The notes under the pieces are model-generated. The model was not told the DNA's origin and made no database searches. It worked only from the letters and a program-made list of their open reading frames with translations. From Gamarada debralockiae (taxonomy: Eukaryota; Ascomycota; Leotiomycetes; Helotiales; Hyphodiscaceae), in the NCBI GenBank assembly GCA_002803225.1, contig NXFV01001657.1:57208-121207 (forward strand): a DNA stretch of 64,000 bases, written 5' to 3'. Numbering within the stretch: the first letter of the stretch is position 1; every line of letters starts with the position of its first letter. This document shows positions 45,002-56,417 of the stretch, one piece after another. The position numbers were made by a program, and so were the translations under genes.

Positions 45002-46144
45002 TTATGACGGCGGCGTGTAATCGATAAAGTTCGCATTCGGTGGGTCTCGATCCAAAAGATAGGCATACTGGTCCTTGTGCTTCAGCAAGAACTGCGGCAC
45101 ATCCGGATTATCCTCAACACGATCAAACTGCTCATTTTCACGATCGAACATATCCTTCCCAGCCCTCACTCGCTGCACAATCTTATCCTTGTCCTTGAAT
45201 TCGTCTCTATCGAGCTCCTGGTGCGAGAACGACTTGATCTTCGTCACCATTTCCGCGACCGTCGAGAAGCAGTAGCTGCAGTGCCACCCGGCGTTGTAGA
45301 GGTTCGCGCCTTGCGAGTTGCGGAGATCAGATGGGAGAACAGTCTTCTCGTTGTTGTAAAAGGTTGCTTGTGGATGTGGCCAATCATCACGTTTGAGCCA
45401 TTGGAAGCCGTAATAGAACATCTTGGTGTGGAGCGTTACCTCCTTGGGAAAATCACAGTTGCGCAAAGTCTTCAGAGCATCGGGTCGTGGGATTTCATCC
45501 ACGTCTGACACGATGATCACGTCACCCATAAAAGCTTCTTGCTCGCCAGTGAGCTTGGGAATGACTTGGTCGTACATGGCGTTGCGGGAGAACCGTTCTC
45601 GATCCCAGGTATCTTTGAACTCAACTCCATCCATCTCCAAGGTGTGGAGGATCATCTTGTGGTGGTACTTCTTGAAGCGTGCCCAGTTCTCTCGGATGTA
45701 CAAAGGTTTGGGCTCATCAGTGAAGGTTTTTGCGGCTTCAAGAATGACAAAGTAGTCGACGTGATCAGCCATTTGACCCATTCGAATCTCGAGCCATTCC
45801 AGTTCGGTATTACTAACGTTCGATGTCAGTGTCTATGTCATGGACAAGAGTTGACGTTCGAAGACACGTTTAGTTAGATAAACTCACATGAGCATCAGGT
45901 CGTATATCTTGCGACGACCCTGACGGTATGGATAAGGATCCCATCTTCGAGCAAGACAATATTCTTTTGCCTCAGCAAGAGGTAGAAGCTCCAATTGACT
46001 ACCCGAGGAACCCAGCGAGCTTCCGGGTGTGATGTGATATCGAGTTGAACCTGGAATGGTGTACAAGAACCAAATGCAAACCAGTACGGTAGCCAAGCCC
46101 AGGAATCTGAGGTGATGCGACGACGTAGCTGTTTGGAATGACAT
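45002..46144 (-). CDS. Glycosyltransferase family 17 (beta-1,4-N-acetylglucosaminyltransferase-like)
   Basis: Type II Golgi-membrane enzyme predicted to transfer N-acetylglucosamine to a mannose of glycoproteins. Exons 46144-45888 and 45812-45002 give 355 aa. A signal-anchor helix LRFLGLATVLVCIWFLYTI lies at about residues 12-30. Catalytic-domain marks include LINTELEWLEIRMGQMADHV, VDYFVILEAAKTFTD and the DxD-type metal site IIVSDVDEIPRPDAL, then MFYYGFQWL and GWHCSYCFSTV. The intron is phase 2 and joins DLML to INTELEW. The exact donor and acceptor sugars in fungi are not known to me. Confidence 0.88.
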
Positions 46145-48946
46145 GATGCCTTTTGGAGGAGGATGTTATCGTGGGAGCGTCTTAGAGTGAATGCGAAGTT
46201 GAATGTGAGGTAGTGACAGGTAGATGTGTCAAAACACAAAGACAGAAAATAGATGCTGAGGAGTCTGTTTTCAGTTGGAATCCAAATTTAGTCGTCCTCA
46301 ATTAGGTGTTGGATGCGGTCTTGAGGAGATCAGGCTGTGCCCATATGTTCTAAAGTCGTTCGGAGTCACCTCAATTTATTTCCGATCTTACCCAACACTG
46401 GAATGAGATCGAATAAGGTCCGGGGTCGCAAACCAGATCAGTTGGATTTCCAGAGTAACATATGGGTACGTATGCGAAGGATCAGAACCTAGAAGAAACT
46501 TCGTAATACCTCGTGATGGTGGGCGCGTACGGGTGAAAAGAAAGAATAAGCCCTTGGGACCCTCCTATATATAGGAACAAGAAAATGAGACGAGCGTAAG
46601 GTGGCCTGAGTTGGAAGTTTATTTGAGGAGGAGGGTAGAGGCAGGACCAAGAACGAATGCAGCCAATGGAAAACGCAAGAGGGCAATATGGACGAAAGTA
46701 GCCACTCCGAACTGATTCCCCAAGAAAGTGCGTGATTCGATAAGCTTAAAAGGAGTAGTGACCCTGTTGATAGAGAGGACGCCTTCTCCGAAATTTGGAG
46801 GTAGAGCCAAAGCTGAATTCCATAGTGAGAGGTCAACCCACCGTTTGCAGGAGAGAGGCTCTGGAAAGCCACCTCGTATCCACAATCTTATGCAAAAAGA
46901 TGAGTTCATGTGTTGCCAGCGTGCACGGCACGACTGGCGCAAAGCTGAGCGCGTCTGATTTGAAGAATTGGCTAGCTGACTGCAGGGCGCTCATCCGTTT
47001 TTCCCGTCGCTTGACGAGTTGATATGCTCGTGTGGAGCCCATGTACGAAGGGTCGATGCTGTATCGTTGACATTTTCGGACCTGGACTGCAGAGTCTAAG
47101 CGATACCATACAATTGGATCTTAGCGCCATGGCAGTGTAACGTCAAGTCGCACTTTCTTGGTAATTGATGCCTGTTATCGGGATTCTCGCTTTGCCGCAA
47201 ATATACATCATGTCAAGTAGTAAGGGAGATGAGATGGTACTCCTGAGTGTCCGGAAACCTATCCCACATGGAATGATTCTACTACATTCAGGCCATAATA
47301 AATGTTATTGAGCACCGACCAGTATTTAACTAAATACAGGTAAAAAGGCGACTTTCAGAAGAGGTTATTGGTCAGGCCATCCTTGGAGACACGGCCACAA
47401 TCACCTCACATTTAACATTTATTACGCCCTGGGGGGTTTTAACTTTAAGCTTATGACCTCGACACACAATTCGAGAATTTGGCCTCTATGCGATCAGCAG
47501 AGCTGCTTGGCTTTGATCTACCGGACTCCGGAGGCATTCATGACCCGAAACGTGACTATCCGGATACGATCCTCGCATGGCGATGAGAGTTCATCTTTGA
47601 CAAAACTTTAACGACCAACCGTTGTTTGAAAAGCTTCGATTCTTCCAAATAATACCAGCGATTGCGATAATGTACCCGGAGGATCAAACACGTTATCGGG
47701 TCCGCACCCAGCATCGTACTCGGTCCGTCCCTAAGGAAATCCTCGATACCACTTGCCTGCATCCCTCAAACAACCTCCTCCAGGATGTGCTGTCCTTCCA
47801 GAATCATGCAGTCGATCTCACGTCATACAAGCCTTTTGCACCTCCGCCACTTGTTCGTCTGAAAATTCCTCATGATTGAACCCCGAGCAGATCAAAGTTC
47901 GGCTAAGCTTCATAATGAAACCTGGAAGTATCGACGATGGGGATCAGATAAGCAGTGAGGCAAGGGCCTGGGTGAGCATTGGGAACCTGCTTTAAAGCCT
48001 TAAATCGCTGAAAGCAGGTCTTGACTCCTTTGGGTGGGCTAGTGTACCTTCGCGAACGTTGAGGAATGAGGACACGGCGCACGAAGACGGTACAGTCAGA
48101 CAGGCGGGATCGGCATGTTGATTATTCCGATTGACAACCGGCGATGACGCTCTAGTCAATTACGAGGTCGAGAATCGCGTCTTCTGGCACTTTGACAGTG
48201 GTGGGTGAAGCCAAGAATGACGAGATGTCAGCACGCAGTACTAATAAACTCTCGGGTAGATACGAGCTAAAATGCTAAACTTACTGCCGAGATTTGATAT
48301 ACGAAGGTACGCTTTAATGTTTTGTTGCACCGCTTCGCTCGCAGGGATTAATTGGTAGACGCAAAATGATTTGGTTGGTGGCAGAATCAAGGCGATGTAA
48401 CATTAGGGCCTGTTACCTCCGTATATAGCAATACCTGGAAATATCCAAACAAACTTCTTATAGGGGGATTTATGGCCCGCAAATACGTTGAATTTCGATA
48501 TCGGGAGTATTCTGGTATTGATAAGGACAAACATCTCGTATTTAGAAGGCAGGCATCAACTCCAAAGAGATATTTAGGGCTCCCATCCCTCTAGCCACCC
48601 ACAGCCACAAACCCAAAATTCCAGCGGTCTTTTTGGTGCTAGGACATCAGCTGTGCCACATTTATCGACCTCCTGAATCTGACTGCGCATTTAAGTAAGC
48701 TTCTACAGCTTCGAATTAAACTGCGACAAATATCTGAATCTTAATTTCTACAAACGTATAATTCGGGACTTGTCTTTCCCCTTTTTCCAACTGTACCTGC
48801 CTCTGCTGACGGCCGAGCTGCATGATTACTATCCGCGCCCTTTCCGGCTTTCCTTCAGCGTTTTTCCTTGATCTCTTCGAGTCCTCCTCTTCCCCTTGCG
48901 AGGCTGCCACACTCTGGGCAGGTGTTTACTGACCTGTTCGTATACG
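46145..48946. other. 2.8-kb intergenic region
   Basis: No gene recognised. Minus-strand frames at 46489-46942 (107-127 codons) contain hydrophobic stretches but no signal or domain I know. A short GT-type gene leader from 46145 and the transporter promoter near 48700-48946 probably occupy the ends; the centre looks like unassigned spacer, with no obvious transposon ends. Confidence 0.4.
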
Positions 48947-50451
48947 ATGCTGCCCACCATCGAGATCCAGCGCCTGAAGAGCGTGGGTCAACATCCCGCA
49001 ATCTTTGTCGTGTGAGCAAATCCCGTCGTATTCCAGGCTCCAACCCGTTGGCTGGGTGTCGGAAGCACCCGCTCAGAGATCTCTCAGATTTTGACCACCC
49101 ATCACTAACACGTCGTCTCTGATAGGAGCTGGATAGTCTTGAGTTCTATCACTATTCTATTCAACAAATATATCTTATCAGACTTAAAATTCCGTATGTA
49201 CCTTCCGTGTCACATGCTATTTCAGTGATCTTCGGCTGACATTTTGGCAGACTTTCGTATGTTCAACCTCACTCAGTACCACCACCACTCATGCTAACAA
49301 AACGTGAAGCTGCCATTTTAACATGTTGGCATCTAGCATTTGCAACTCTTATGACCCAAATCCTAGCAAGGACAACTACCCTCCTTGATGGCCGCAAATC
49401 CGTCAAGATGACCGGCCGGGTCTACCTCCGCGCCATCCTACCTATCGGCGTTCTCTACAGTCTTTCCCTAGTATGCTCCAACCAGACATACTTGTACCTG
49501 AGTGTAGCATTCATTCAAATGCTCAAGGTATGACAGTCTCACCCCCACTATGTTCCTGTTCAGCCTCGCACCCTACCACATCTCAGTCCACGCACTAACA
49601 CTCCACAGGCCAGCGCCCCCGTAGCAGTCCTAATAACATCCTGGCTCTTCGGCGTCGCGAACCCCAAGCTAAAGGTGCTCTTCAACGTTCTCATAATCGT
49701 CTTCGGCGTCGCTCTCGCCTCATTCGGCGAAATAAAGTTCGTATGGCTCGGCTTCTTTTATCAAATGGGCGGCATCGTGTTCGAGGCCATCCGTCTCATC
49801 ATGATTCAGATCTTGCTTAGTGGCGAGGGACAAAACATGGATCCGCTTGTGTCGTTGTATTATTTTGCGCCGGTTTGCGCGATTATGAATGGGTTTGTGG
49901 CGATCGTGATGGAAATGGGGAGTTTTAGGATGGAGGACGTATGGAGTGTGGGCGTTTTTGTGCTGCTTTTGAATGCGGCAGTGGCATTTTTGTTGAATGT
50001 TTCGAGTGTGTTTTTGGTATGTCCCCAGTCCAATTTATGAAGGAGTCGTGCTGATAACTTTCAGATTGGCAAGACATCCGGTCTAGTCATGACCCTCTGT
50101 GGCGTCCTCAAAAACATCCTCCTAGTCATTGCCTCAGTCCTCATCTGGGGAACGATAATCACTTGGCTTCAAGTCTTTGGCTACGGAATCGCCACCGCCG
50201 GACTGATCTACTACGGCGTCGGGTACGAAGGAGTCATGACCTACTTCGCGGTCTCGCAAAACTACGCCAGGAAGTTATGGGAAGGGCAGCCAGATACGTC
50301 GACTGCGCCAAGACCGACACTATTAAGGAAGGCGCTTGTAATAAGTATGTATACTACAATTGTGGTGTTATTGGTTGTAGGGATAGGGATTCGGACTAGT
50401 AGAGGGGCGGAGTTTGTACAAGGTTTGACGGAACGGTTGGCATATCCTTGA
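48947..50451 (+). CDS. Nucleotide-sugar/triose-phosphate translocator family transporter (TPT/DMT)
   Basis: Integral membrane exchanger, probably of Golgi or ER. Six exons read 48947-49011, 49126-49193, 49251-49256, 49310-49527, 49609-50016 and 50065-50451, giving 383 aa with about ten membrane helices. Family marks are HPAIFVVSWIVLSSITILFN, AILTCWHLAFATLMTQ, YLYLSVAFIQMLKASAPVAV and IGKTSGLVMTLCGVLKNILL. The third exon is only 6 nt (actttc) and supplies HF of KFHFPAIL, the conserved loop before the second helix. Both flanking introns have good donors (gtatgt), branch sites (gctgac, gctaac) and AG acceptors. The start ATG gives a short 15-residue N-terminus; an extra upstream exon is possible. 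Substrate cannot be told from sequence. Confidence 0.85.
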
Positions 50452-50705
50452 GACATAGAATTACATCTAATTTGGAACGTTGACTATTCAACTATCTAGG
50501 CAGGCTTTACCTGCTGGCAAGACTCCCTCCATGTCTCGTGGCATTTTGTCATGCGCAGTTGCGATCTGCCTCGATAAAGCCTCCATTTCTCTCTAAAATG
50601 ATCTTCGACCATATTTAACTGGAGAAATTCAGTCTCAATATATCAACTCGAGCTATCTGGCCACTCGACCTGTTTTCGTCAAGCCCTATTCGTCCAACCT
50701 CCACT

Positions 50706-52094
50706 TCAACCAAACGGGTCATCCTCCACCTCGCCTTCCCCGCCCCTCGAAAACTTCCTCTTCTTCGTCGGACTTTCCTCATTCTCTTCCACCTTGCCTT
50801 GTATCTTCTCCCACCTAGCAATCCACCTCTCCCTCAAAATCTGATAAATAAACGCATATTGTGCCGGCTTATAAACCATGAACATTCTCTGCTCTCTCAA
50901 CCTCTTCACGCATTCGAAGACCGGATCATCCATCTTCCCCACTAGATCATCGAATTTCCCTTCTTCAAGCTCTTCAAGTAGGTAATCGAGTGCAATGAAG
51001 GTTCCTGTTCGTCCGACGCCCGCACTGCAGTGGACTATGCGGGGTTTGTATTCCTTACTAGGAGGTGCGAGGGACGATGGCAGTGGGGTTGTAGAGGGTG
51101 GTGGTGTGGGTTGTGGTTGAGGTTGGAGATGAGCTCCTGGTTCGGTCGGGTGGTCTATAACGGCGTTGATGCGGAAACGCGTCATTCTGATGAGTTCGAG
51201 TAGAGCCTTTTGATCTTCGGGCGTTTGAGGGACTTCTTGATCGGGCCAGCCTAGGAAGAGGAAATGCCAGACCTTCCTTTCCGCAACCTCTTCCTCCTCA
51301 GGCTCGACATCAACACCTTCGTCCTTCTCTCCGTCCTGCTTTAACACTGCCTTGCGCTTCTTTTTGACGAGTTTGAGTTCCCTGATCTCGGTTCCCGATT
51401 CCATGCTCAAAGTTTCGCATGTAACGCTCCCCCATCCATCTCCCTCTCCTTTCAGCTCCAAGACTTCGCCGACAGCACCAGGGTAATAAACCCCACATTT
51501 CTCTCTTCCTTCTTCCACACACCTCGTAAGCATAACAAGCACCTCAACGCCCTCCTGCCAAACCATTTCCCAAAAATGCCCAAATCCCCTATTCCCATTC
51601 TCACCCTCTTCGCCACCATCCCCCTGTCCTTCCCACGCACTTCCATTCCCCCCCTTATCCTCCACAACCCCCACTCCCATGCTACTATCCCGATAAGTAC
51701 CCACCGGTCCCTGCGTAGCAATAAACCTCTCATTCGCCCGTCCCAAATCAATCGGACTAGCATTAATATATGGGAACTCCAGCTCAGCCAAATGAATGCG
51801 ATTGTGGGACCAAGGATGGATATCTGGATATCGGTTCCTGGAGAAGGCGAGGGGGTGAGAGAGGATCGCGGACGGGTTGGTGCGGAGAAGCGCTTCGTGC
51901 TGGTTTATTTGGCGGAATTTTTGAAAAATGGTGGACAGTGGGAGGGTTAGGAAGGGTGGTAAAGCTGGCGGGGAGGAGGTGGGGGTTGGTTGTTGGGCTT
52001 GCGGTTTTTGGGCGCTTGATGAGTTTTCTGGAAGTTGGGCTGGGCCTGGTGAAGGAGAGGCCGTAGAGACTAAAGGCCGTTTGTTCGTTGCCAT
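50706..52094 (-). CDS. Protein tyrosine phosphatase
   Basis: Classical cysteine-based tyrosine phosphatase of 462 aa, single exon. The signature HCSAGVGRTGTF contains the catalytic Cys (about residue 353) and Arg. Earlier motifs: NRYPDIHPWSHNRIHL, YINASPIDL, FIATQGPVGTY, FWEMVWQEGVEVLVMLT, and the WPD loop in FLGWPDQEVP (about 285). The C-terminus is acidic with a KKRKFS basic patch. The start at 52094 (MATNKRPLV) is preferred; the frame stays open upstream to 52316 but that extension has no recognisable feature. Long Pro-rich and Glu-rich inserts are unlike compact human PTP1B. It resembles fungal Pyp/Ptp regulators of MAP kinases, but the exact subgroup is unsure. Confidence 0.9.
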   Translation of the reverse strand: MATNKRPLVSTASPSPGPAQLPENSSSAQKPQAQQPTPTSSPPALPPFLTLPLSTIFQKFRQINQHEALLRTNPSAILSHPLAFSRNRYPDIHPWSHNRIHLAELEFPYINASPIDLGRANERFIATQGPVGTYRDSSMGVGVVEDKGGNGSAWEGQGDGGEEGENGNRGFGHFWEMVWQEGVEVLVMLTRCVEEGREKCGVYYPGAVGEVLELKGEGDGWGSVTCETLSMESGTEIRELKLVKKKRKAVLKQDGEKDEGVDVEPEEEEVAERKVWHFLFLGWPDQEVPQTPEDQKALLELIRMTRFRINAVIDHPTEPGAHLQPQPQPTPPPSTTPLPSSLAPPSKEYKPRIVHCSAGVGRTGTFIALDYLLEELEEGKFDDLVGKMDDPVFECVKRLREQRMFMVYKPAQYAFIYQILRERWIARWEKIQGKVEENEESPTKKRKFSRGGEGEVEDDPFG

Positions 52095-52840
52095 TTCGCG
52101 GTGGTCCCGTGATGAGATCGTGATCGATGTCAAAGAAGATGGTGAAAAGCTCGCGATCGTTTGAGGCGAACCTCTTGAAGTACTCCAGGAATGAAAGATT
52201 TTGACATGCAAAGCAAATGCAAACGCAGGAACGGTTCTCACGTCTTCCAGCACGATCCGCTTCGCCGCAGTGAAAAATCCAGGAGCAAGTCGATAGCTGC
52301 CTTCCTTCAACCTCACTCACCTATTCCATTGCTTTATCATCGTCAGCGAAAGTAAAAGAACGGAAAGGATGAAAGAAGGGCTTTGATTGATTTAGCTTGT
52401 GGATGGTTATGTTCCTGCGATATCTGCTATTCTTATGTACAGAATTTAAGGTTGTTATGAGGTTCATGCAAGCTGCGGACAGGGTTGTCGGTGGGGGCGA
52501 ACTACTGCTTTCAGAGATAAGCAGCTTATCAACAGCCTCACTTTTGTGATCATCGGCATTCTGTACGCCCAACATCTACTACACGTTCTCATTCATTAGC
52601 AATTGACTAAGTGGGGGTGACTTTCCATTTTACGTGTTAATAATGATTGGGGGACTGGTGGTGTGGTAGAGGTGCCTTTGAAAGGCATATTTCATTGATC
52701 TACTGAATTCCAAAGTCTTATCAAGCCAGATCGCCGTTCGAGGCTTTATTCATGACATGCCCTGCCCCAACGCCTGTGCTATGCAAAATTTGACATATTC
52801 CCCCATGCTGAAAACCAATCCTCCCTTCCCGGTGTAAGCC
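52095..52840. other. Intergenic between PTP and UBP1 genes
   Basis: 746 bases upstream of the phosphatase start and downstream of the deubiquitinase stop. The phosphatase frame extends open to 52316 and an 84-codon frame lies at 52321-52575; neither looks like a conserved protein. Probably phosphatase leader and promoter plus UBP1 3' UTR. Confidence 0.45.
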
Positions 52841-54979
52841 TTACACCATAACGAGATTCCCGGAAGGCACTATGTCTTGTTTTCCCGTCTCTTCTCCTTC
52901 GTTATGTACACCTGGTTGTTGAATGTAGGGTGGAACTACAATCGCTTTTGTAGGGCTGTAGTCCTCTTGCTGATGCTCGAGATTTTCTTCGTCGCATTCG
53001 GAGATGCTTGTTGCTATGCTCTCTTCCCGAGTTGGGAGGGGCGAATCAGGAGCGGTGAAATCGCTTTCTGAGAGATCTGCATCGTCGAAGTCGGGGAGAG
53101 GGACGCTGGCGGCCAATTCGAGGTCTTCAGGCGATGCCTGCTCGACGGTGCTGTGAACAAGTTGTAACGCCACTGGTTTTGACTCCACCTGTTCGGACGA
53201 GGCTGTCTGCAGGACAGGATTAGGTGCTGATGCCCGTCGTTCGAACGAGATTGAATTCGCCGGTTCGACGAGATCGAAAAACAGCATGAACACCCCTCCT
53301 TGACCCAGGACATTTTCTTCGCTGACCTTCATAACATCATCATCACTCAACCGCCACCACTGCTCCTTGACGGGTTTCATCTCATCATTAGTGACGCTAG
53401 GATGCTTCTTGTAGCATATGTAGTGCCCATTCTCATGCCTTCCGTAATGGGTCACCACGGCGCGAAGTTCGTAGAAAGGACCTCGCAGTCTGGAAGGTCT
53501 TGCGGTGCTGGCAATCATGGGATTTTCTGGGTCGAGAATCCACTCCTCGGCGGCAGGATCCTGAGTTGTACCAGAGCTCCCAAGACACCATGGTCCGAGA
53601 TCAAGAACCTTTGGAAACCTAACTTCCGCGTAATTCTTCTTCAAGTCGCCCGTAAGCTCATCAAAGACACTTCGATTGAAATGGACTACAAGTGACTTTG
53701 GTGGTCTTGCAATAACAGCTTGGCGAGTCTTGGTAGAAGAGACTCGACTATTGGGTGGGATTTTGCACTTATTCAGGAGAGTCTTTTCTTCATAGTCATC
53801 GTCCTCCAAAGCTTCTGTGACCGCTGCAAGCCTTTCGGTGGCTGTTCTTCGAACGGGAGTGTCTTCTGGGAGCTCCTTCACTCGCTCTGCTATCGTTGTC
53901 AGGAGGCGGTGATTCTTGAGCAGAGTGCATTTCCCACACTCCACTCCTTCGATCTGCTCGAGTTTGGTGTATTCGTCAAGACATTCGGCCACATCGTATT
54001 CCCATGCTCTGCCCAGAGGTACTGTCAGGCAGTTAAAAGGTATCATGGATAGACCTTCTGAATACCCGCATCTCGTACACCCAACTCTTTGCGCAATCAT
54101 TCCCTCCAGAGGATTTCGAAAGGTGGATAGAGGTAGTGTCGCCGAGTTCGTAGAGCCAGTAGAAGAATCATCCGATTCAAAGCCCTGTGAAGTCCTCATC
54201 AACTTGGCCACTTTATCAATCTCCTTGTCAATCTCATCCAAAACCTTTGAGAAATATTCCTGCGCATCTTGCTGTTGCCAACTACTCATATTCTTCAACG
54301 TAGCAGGCGTCCATATCCTCCTCCCATTATTCGACGGATTATTCAACGTAGCAATCAGACCCCGTAACGCTTCCGCCATCCTCATATTCGGCTTCTCTCC
54401 TTCTACAATCTCCCTCTCCACAACTGGATTCGTGAGATATCCTGAAAGCGAGTCCAGCGACGCCAGCCCTTGGAGGACGCTGTTCTGATAACAGGAATTA
54501 TCCCAATTTCCCAACCCCGCAGGCCTTCCTTCTGCTCCTTGCGCAACCAGATTTATGCCAGGAAGAGAAGAGAATCTTCTCCTTCCAGCTGATGCAACTG
54601 AGCCCATAATCCCTCCAGGCGTGTCCAGCCCTAGTATTCGCCGCATGGCTTCGCTCTTCATGGCATGTGTTCTTGGTATATTCCTTAACATCGGGTTTGA
54701 TATTCGCAGGGGATTTTTGTATCTTTCCACCGCATCTAGTAGTCGTGAAGGTATCAGGTAGACCACAATATTCCACAGAAGTTCTGGGATAGGTAGGAGA
54801 TCGTAGTCGAGTTTGTAGAGGATTTGGTAGATGACTGGAATAGCGGCTAGAATGAGAGGAACGATGAATGATGGGCGGAGGAGTTGCGCCCAGGGTTCTT
54901 CTCGATAGTCTTGGTGGTACTCAAGTGCGTAGTCGGGATCACCATCGAAGAAGTCGTAGAGTCGCTGGTCTTGAGACAT
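52841..54979 (-). CDS. UBP1: Membrane-anchored ubiquitin-specific protease (Ubp1-like)
   Basis: Cysteine deubiquitinase of 712 aa, single exon. The N-terminus has a hydrophobic segment LLRPSFIVPLILAAIPVIYQ (about residues 33-52) and a second at about 64-79, consistent with a membrane-anchored enzyme as in yeast Ubp1. The Cys box reads GLGNWDNSCYQNSVLQ with Cys163. The His box is HYGRHENGHYICYKK (about residue 515). Zinc-finger-like pairs occur in CTRCGYSEG and VECGKCTLL. The acidic, Ser-rich C-terminus after about 560 is poorly conserved in such enzymes. The extra Trp-Asp before Asn-Ser-Cys differs from the common GLxNxGNTC form but keeps the catalytic residue. Confidence 0.88.
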   Translation of the reverse strand: MSQDQRLYDFFDGDPDYALEYHQDYREEPWAQLLRPSFIVPLILAAIPVIYQILYKLDYDLLPIPELLWNIVVYLIPSRLLDAVERYKNPLRISNPMLRNIPRTHAMKSEAMRRILGLDTPGGIMGSVASAGRRRFSSLPGINLVAQGAEGRPAGLGNWDNSCYQNSVLQGLASLDSLSGYLTNPVVEREIVEGEKPNMRMAEALRGLIATLNNPSNNGRRIWTPATLKNMSSWQQQDAQEYFSKVLDEIDKEIDKVAKLMRTSQGFESDDSSTGSTNSATLPLSTFRNPLEGMIAQRVGCTRCGYSEGLSMIPFNCLTVPLGRAWEYDVAECLDEYTKLEQIEGVECGKCTLLKNHRLLTTIAERVKELPEDTPVRRTATERLAAVTEALEDDDYEEKTLLNKCKIPPNSRVSSTKTRQAVIARPPKSLVVHFNRSVFDELTGDLKKNYAEVRFPKVLDLGPWCLGSSGTTQDPAAEEWILDPENPMIASTARPSRLRGPFYELRAVVTHYGRHENGHYICYKKHPSVTNDEMKPVKEQWWRLSDDDVMKVSEENVLGQGGVFMLFFDLVEPANSISFERRASAPNPVLQTASSEQVESKPVALQLVHSTVEQASPEDLELAASVPLPDFDDADLSESDFTAPDSPLPTREESIATSISECDEENLEHQQEDYSPTKAIVVPPYIQQPGVHNEGEETGKQDIVPSGNLVMV

Positions 54980-55283
54980 CGTAAGGCATATGGACAGTCG
55001 CAGGTATTCTGTATTCTGTAGTGAAGCTCGAGTGACGGTGAAGTCGGGATCTTCAAGTAGGTGATTTTGTGCCTGGTACCAAGTTGGCTCTCGTTGTCAT
55101 TGTTTGCAGAGATTTAATGGGAAATTGTTTGGATATGGATAGGGAGCGGGTTACGACATGTCTTTTTGAGGCGAACAATGCATGTGAGCAACCCTGCAAA
55201 ACGGTCTTGGAAATTGCCGACAGAATTTCTAGAATTTATTGTACCCCACATTCGAGAAGAACAATAAACAAAGCACATTCAAG
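54980..55283. promoter_or_regulatory. Divergent promoter UBP1 / ALB1
   Basis: 304 bases between divergent start codons must carry both promoters. No specific motif is claimed. Confidence 0.4.
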
Positions 55284-55885
55284 ATGGCCAAAACAGCGCC
55301 TCTGAAAAAGAAGGGGGGTAAGTTCTTGGACGTTCAATATTTACGACTATTTTACTAATTTGGATTCTTCCAGCTGCGTCAGTCCATTCTCGTGCAGCAA
55401 AACGTGCATCCTCTCCCAGTATCGACACCGACAAATCTCTCAAAAATGTCAAACCACCCTCCGAGTACAAGACGAGCCGTCCCTCGGTTCTCGCCGTTCA
55501 CCAAGGTGCTGGAGTGTCAAGGAAATCGAAAAATGGCAGAAAATCCGTCTTGAGCGCGAAGGCCAAGAGGCGACAGGAGAAAGGCATGGATCGAGCGGAG
55601 GCTGTGATGGACAAGAAGGAGAAGAAAGTCGAGAAGAGCAAGGGAAGGGCTAGAACTGTCCAAGAAAGAGCTAAGGCTTGGGAGGAGTTGAATAAGAAGA
55701 TTCTTGCTAAGAAGGCTACGGAGGAGGCGTTTGAGAAGGAGAATTTGGCGGATGGTGAGGCCATGGAGGTGGAGGATGATGTCGAGACAGAGAATGCCCC
55801 TGTTGCTGAGGCCGTGGCTACAGAGGCTGATCCTCAATCGATACCTTTACCAGAGCCTGCGGAAGATGAGGAAGAGGAACTGTGA
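55284..55885 (+). CDS. ALB1: Ribosome biogenesis protein Alb1
   Basis: Nuclear shuttling factor that with Arx1 accompanies pre-60S subunits. Exons 55284-55317 and 55374-55885 give 181 aa. Starts MAKTAPLKKKG, then SRAAKRASSPSIDTDKSLKN; continues with Lys-rich helices (SAKAKRRQEKGMDRAEAVMD, KVEKSKGRARTVQERAKAWE) and ends in an acidic tail. This order (basic, coiled charged centre, acidic end) and size fit the Alb1 family. Divergent from UBP1. Confidence 0.82.
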
Positions 55886-56417
55886 GGGTTATGTGGGGTT
55901 GGAACTTTTGCTAGATTTTTGCATTGCATTGGCGTATAGGCGAGGAAAGGATAAAAAGGACGATTTTGATACCATTAGATCATGACAGAGTATACCAAGA
56001 CATAGATTGCACGCTGCAATGAAGTTTTTCTCAATCCTCACGCTCGAGGCAGTGGATATCATGAGAGCGGAACCTTTCCCGGAATGGCTGACCGCAAGGG
56101 AAAATTTCAAAAATCAAAATTCTCATCCCAAAAATATTTAACTCACAAGTCTCCCATCCTAAATATTGTAAGAGTCACCCTATCATTTGCCCATGTTGCC
56201 AAACGAACTCCAATAACCACCAATCTCACCCCAGCCTTCAAGGCTCTTAATCACAAAATTCCCCAAATCCAGCTAGGCCCCTGTCACTACAGCGGGAAGT
56301 CTAACCTAAAAGCTCCTAGCTCAACCTTAAATATTCAGCCTTGTCAAAACACCAAACCTCTCTAAACTTCCTCCCTCAGCGAAACTCCGTAGTTCATCCT
56401 CCCCCACCGCTCTCAAA
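55886..56417. other. Intergenic between ALB1 and MFAP1
   Basis: 532 bases: ALB1 3' UTR and MFAP1 promoter/leader. The part at 56100-56360 is AT-rich with ccaaat-like elements. No gene is seen. Confidence 0.45.

Noticed and set aside
46489..46942. Two overlapping minus frames with hydrophobic stretches
   Set aside because: No signal peptide, domain or transposase motif; insufficient to call a gene.
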